From contig JAAYII010000160.1 of NCBI GenBank assembly GCA_012523535.1, positions 1 through 8,631 on the forward strand: DNA of 8,631 bases. Direction: 5' to 3'. Under the pieces are notes generated by a model. That model was not told the origin of the DNA, did no database searches, and worked only from the letters and a program-made list of their open reading frames with translations. The position numbers and the translations under genes were made by a program. The stretch comes from Peptococcaceae bacterium (GTDB lineage Bacteria; Bacillota; Desulfitobacteriia; Desulfitobacteriales; Syntrophobotulaceae). Each line of letters opens with the position of its first letter. The stretch's first letter is position 1. Shown one piece after another: positions 6,253-8,631 of the stretch.

Positions 6253-7720
6253 ATCCCATTCTCCTTAAAGCCTTTTTTACCTCTTCCCGATCATCAAAGT
6301 GGATCTTTTCCTTGCCGATTATTTGGTAATCTTCATGTCCCTTGCCCGCTATCAGCACGGTGTCGCCCGCCGTGGCGATTGAACAGGCATGGACAATGGC
6401 TTCTCGCCTGTCGGGCATTATTTTATAGTTGGCGTTCTCCAGACCGGGAATAATATCCTCAATAATTTTTTGCGGATCTTCCGTGCGGGGATTATCGGAG
6501 GTGACTACTACATAATCACTCCAATTTCCGGCTACTTTGCCCATAAGCGGTCGTTTGGTCCTGTCCCTGTCCCCGCCGCAGCCGAAAACAGTGATGAGCC
6601 TGCCGGAGGTAATTTCTTTTGCCGTGGCCAACACATTTTCCAAACCGTCGGGAGTATGGGCGTAATCGACAATTACCAAAAAAGGTTGGCCTCGGCGTAT
6701 GCTTTGAAATCTTCCCGGTATGCCTTTTATGTTTTGCAGAGCTGTAAGAACCGCATCCGGCTTATACCCGGCTGTAATTCCCCAAGTAAAAGCGGCTAAA
6801 GCATTATAGACGCTGAATTTCCCCGGGACGGGATAAAAAACCCTAGCTCTATGCCCATTGTATCCGACTTCAAACTCCACTCCTTGCGCCGAAAGTTTGA
6901 CATTATAAGCCTTAAAATCCGCTTGGTTATTAATGGCATAAGTTACATACCTGCAGGCCGTTTTTTGCTGCAAGTATTGGCAAGCCTCATCATCCCCGTT
7001 CAAGACGGCAAATTGGCTCTGAGGATTTTGGTGCATACCGGAAAACAAGAGAGATTTTGCTTCCAGGTAAGCCTGCATATTATGATGGTAATCCAAATGA
7101 TCCTGGCTGAGATTGGTAAAAATGCCCGCCCTGTAAATGCAACCGTTAACCCGGCCCAGGGACAAGGCATGGGAAGACACTTCCATTACTGCCGTATTGA
7201 CGCCGGCATCAACCATAGCCCTAAGCAGTTTTTGAATTTCAGTCGCTTCCGGGGTGGTATGTTGTCCGGGAAAGCTTAAATCGTTAATCCTGGAACCCAA
7301 AGTACCGATCAAACCCGTCTTTTTCCCTTCCCGGCGGGCAATTTCCTCTACCAGATAAGTAACAGTGGTTTTGCCGTTGGTCCCTGTTACCCCGACCAAT
7401 TCCAGTTTTTTGGATGGGTAATCATAAAGGGCTGCCGCCAAATAGCCTACTGCTTGCCGAGTATTCTTCACTTTTATCTGAGGCACGTCGAGATCGAGAT
7501 AACGCTCTACTACCAGGGCTCTGGCGCCTGCTTGCACAGCGTTCGCAGCATAATCATGGCCATCTGTATTAAAGCCGGAAATACAAACGAATATATCCCC
7601 TTGCTCTATTTTTCGCGAATCATGGGTAATGCCGCTGACTTCTATTCCAGCGTCCCCGCGTATCCCGATAATATCCGATCCGGCAATTATATCTTTAAGG
7701 GTTTTTTTAATTGTGCTCAT
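6239..7720 (-). CDS. murE: UDP-MurNAc-L-Ala-D-Glu:meso-diaminopimelate ligase MurE
   Basis: Cytoplasmic Mur ligase that adds the third stem-peptide residue with ATP. The 493 residues are full length for the family. The N-terminal substrate domain (about 1-105) has THDSRKI (32-38). The central ATPase domain has the P-loop GTNGKTT (113-119), HTTPE (154-158), the EVSSHAL segment (180-186), and LSQDHLDYH followed by the lysine expected to be carbamylated (K222, in EAKSLLF). The C-terminal domain has DNPR (409-412), the signature for meso-DAP in place of lysine, and GKGHEDYQ (459-466). This tells that the cell wall is of the mDAP type. The ATG at 7720 has a good ribosome binding site. The 3' end overlaps murF by 14 bases and contains the murF ribosome binding site, so the two are likely translationally coupled. 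No key residue is missing. Confidence 0.97.
   Translation of the reverse strand: MSTIKKTLKDIIAGSDIIGIRGDAGIEVSGITHDSRKIEQGDIFVCISGFNTDGHDYAANAVQAGARALVVERYLDLDVPQIKVKNTRQAVGYLAAALYDYPSKKLELVGVTGTNGKTTVTYLVEEIARREGKKTGLIGTLGSRINDLSFPGQHTTPEATEIQKLLRAMVDAGVNTAVMEVSSHALSLGRVNGCIYRAGIFTNLSQDHLDYHHNMQAYLEAKSLLFSGMHQNPQSQFAVLNGDDEACQYLQQKTACRYVTYAINNQADFKAYNVKLSAQGVEFEVGYNGHRARVFYPVPGKFSVYNALAAFTWGITAGYKPDAVLTALQNIKGIPGRFQSIRRGQPFLVIVDYAHTPDGLENVLATAKEITSGRLITVFGCGGDRDRTKRPLMGKVAGNWSDYVVVTSDNPRTEDPQKIIEDIIPGLENANYKIMPDRREAIVHACSIATAGDTVLIAGKGHEDYQIIGKEKIHFDDREEVKKALRRMGYVEE
6261..6266 (-). promoter_or_regulatory. murF ribosome binding site inside the murE 3' end
   Basis: AAGGAG lies eight bases before the murF ATG at 6252, within the last codons of murE. 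It fixes the murF start and the 14-base overlap. Confidence 0.75.
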
Positions 7721-7724
7721 ATTT

Positions 7725-7731
7725 TCACCTC
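7725..7731 (-). promoter_or_regulatory. murE ribosome binding site
   Basis: GAGGTGA ends four bases before the ATG at 7720. This supports that start, and the protein then begins in the usual place for MurE, ahead of its UMAG-binding N-terminal domain. Confidence 0.75.
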
Positions 7732-7740
7732 TACCAGCCT

Positions 7741-7746
7741 ATTATA
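7741..7746 (-). promoter_or_regulatory. Possible -10 box (TATAAT) in front of murE
   Basis: The minus strand carries a perfect TATAAT in an AT-rich stretch just downstream of the spoVD-murE hairpin. Transcription would start only a few bases before the murE ribosome binding site. No convincing TTGACA lies 16-18 bases upstream (the best is TCCATC) and there is no extended -10 TG. A secondary murE promoter is therefore possible but weakly supported. Confidence 0.3.
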
Positions 7747-7770
7747 CTATTATTAACATTTTAGATGGAG

Positions 7771-7806
7771 AGCAGACCTAAAATATTTTTTAGGTCTGCT
7801 TTTTTT
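7771..7806 (+). terminator. Perfect 13-bp hairpin with T-tract, rho-independent terminator on the plus strand
   Basis: The arms AGCAGACCTAAAA (7771-7783) and TTTTAGGTCTGCT (7788-7800) pair perfectly around a 4-base loop. On the plus strand the arm runs into seven T (7800-7806), the classic intrinsic terminator form, while all genes here lie on the minus strand. Read in the operon direction the same hairpin is preceded by A and followed by CTCCATCT, so it lacks a U-tract and should let most transcripts pass from spoVD into murE. It may stop antisense RNA from entering spoVD, or act in the sense mRNA as a stabiliser or partial attenuator. Confidence 0.8.
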
Positions 7807-8631
7807 ATTCCAAAAGCCTGGCATCCTCGCTTAGAGGAATGCGGGGACTGAAATCTTCGATAGCGGCTATATCCGGATCGCCCATATGTTCTAAAATCCA
7901 AGGGGCAATAGCCGGCTGTCCGGCTTCGGAACCAAGGTAAAGTATGACCGTTGATCCTTTTTCTACCTTGGCATCCCCATGTGGAATCTGATCAACCACA
8001 CTCGTTCCCTTGCCTTCAACTATAACTTTAAACCCGGCCTTCTTCAGCGTTGCCTCGGCTTCTTCCAAGGGATATCCCAAAACGGAAGGCACTGTGGCCG
8101 CTTCCTTTACCGGCGGGACTTCCAGACCATACATCGGTTTAGGAGCCAAGGGAGCACTTAAGTCCGGTTTAACTCCCAAATACTTGAGAGAATCGAGCAT
8201 AACCGCCTGCACAACAGGCCCGGCTACCACTCCGCCGTAAAAAGGAACTCCGTCGATTACCACCAAGACGGCAATGCGTGGATTATCGGCAGGGGCAAAG
8301 CTGACAAAAGAAGCAACATATTCACCTTGAACATACTTTCCATCGACAACTTTTTGAGCAGTACCGGTTTTACCGGCCACACGGTATCCCGGAAGAAATG
8401 CTCGGCGCCCGGTGCCGTTGGTCACAACCGACTCCAAGATCTCACATACCTGCTTTGATGTTTCCCTGGATATCACCCTGCCTACCTCTTGTTTTCGAAA
8501 AGGAACAAGCACCCTGCCGTCAGAAGCCACAATTTCCTGTACCAGCTGGGGCTTCATCAATACTCCGCCGTTGGCCACCGCACATACTGCAGTTAGAAGC
8601 TGGATAGGAGTGACATTATTGGTTTGACCTA
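7805..8631 (-). CDS. spoVD: SpoVD-type class B penicillin-binding protein (C-terminal part, 5' end outside window)
   Basis: This is the last 274 residues of a membrane-anchored D,D-transpeptidase that cross-links peptidoglycan outside the membrane. The reading frame is open to the window edge, so the N-terminal anchor, dimerisation domain and SxxK active-site serine lie outside. Visible are the late transpeptidase segment (GQTNNVTPIQLL, then ANGGVLMKP) and the KTG box (GKTGTAQK, about residues 86-93 of the fragment). A single PASTA domain (about residues 177-233, beginning ATVPSVLGYPLEEAEATL) follows. One PASTA domain and a place directly before murE match SpoVD, the sporulation cortex transpeptidase, and argue against a plain vegetative PBP2. 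A 41-residue acidic tail follows the PASTA domain. The stop TAA overlaps the T-tract of a terminator facing the other way. A vegetative FtsI-like role cannot be excluded without the upstream gene. Confidence 0.88.
   Translation of the reverse strand, partial: GQTNNVTPIQLLTAVCAVANGGVLMKPQLVQEIVASDGRVLVPFRKQEVGRVISRETSKQVCEILESVVTNGTGRRAFLPGYRVAGKTGTAQKVVDGKYVQGEYVASFVSFAPADNPRIAVLVVIDGVPFYGGVVAGPVVQAVMLDSLKYLGVKPDLSAPLAPKPMYGLEVPPVKEAATVPSVLGYPLEEAEATLKKAGFKVIVEGKGTSVVDQIPHGDAKVEKGSTVILYLGSEAGQPAIAPWILEHMGDPDIAAIEDFSPRIPLSEDARLLE

Noticed and set aside
6389..7279. Two long open frames on the plus strand (6389-6799 and 6851-7279)
   Set aside because: They lie wholly antisense to murE, whose protein is conserved from end to end. 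Their translations resemble no family I know, and they have no supporting promoter.
1..8631. CRISPR array, insertion sequence, tRNA or rRNA genes, phage or defence genes
   Set aside because: No periodic repeats, transposase-like frames, terminal inverted repeats or RNA-gene signatures were seen. The window is almost fully packed with mur genes.

Overview
The window is a peptidoglycan-precursor (mur/dcw) gene cluster read entirely from the minus strand. In transcription order (right to left) it holds the 3' end of spoVD, then murE, murF, mraY, murD, the ftsW/spoVE-type gene, murG, and finally just the start codon of a further gene that leaves the window at position 1. The gene order, the single PASTA domain on the transpeptidase, the spoVE-like flippase/polymerase between murD and murG, and the DNPR motif in MurE (meso-diaminopimelate adding) point to an endospore-forming Firmicute. 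The murF gene inside the block fits Clostridia better than Bacillus. The genus cannot be told from the sequence alone.

Layout: 8631-7805 spoVD C-terminal part (transpeptidase end, PASTA, acidic tail); 7804-7721 an intergenic gap with a perfect 13-bp hairpin and a TATAAT box; 7720-6239 murE; 6252-4822 murF (14-bp overlap with murE); 4822-3818 mraY (1-base TGATG overlap with murF); 3817-3764 a gap with a 9-bp hairpin; 3763-2330 murD, split by one in-frame TAA at 2746-2744; 2317-1205 ftsW/spoVE; 1204-95 murG, starting on TTG directly after the ftsW stop; 94-5 a gap with a 15-bp hairpin and the Shine-Dalgarno site of the next gene. No stretch over 300 bases lacks a gene.

How the genes work together: MurD, MurE and MurF are successive ATP-dependent Mur ligases adding D-Glu, meso-DAP and D-Ala-D-Ala to UDP-MurNAc-L-Ala. 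MraY moves the finished phospho-MurNAc-pentapeptide to undecaprenyl phosphate (lipid I). MurG adds GlcNAc (lipid II). The FtsW/SpoVE SEDS protein polymerises lipid II with a class B transpeptidase such as SpoVD.

I see no undescribed biological system here. The observation most worth checking is the nonsense codon in murD, an otherwise intact and normally essential single-copy gene. The next are three intercistronic hairpins, one of which is an intrinsic terminator pointing against the operon.
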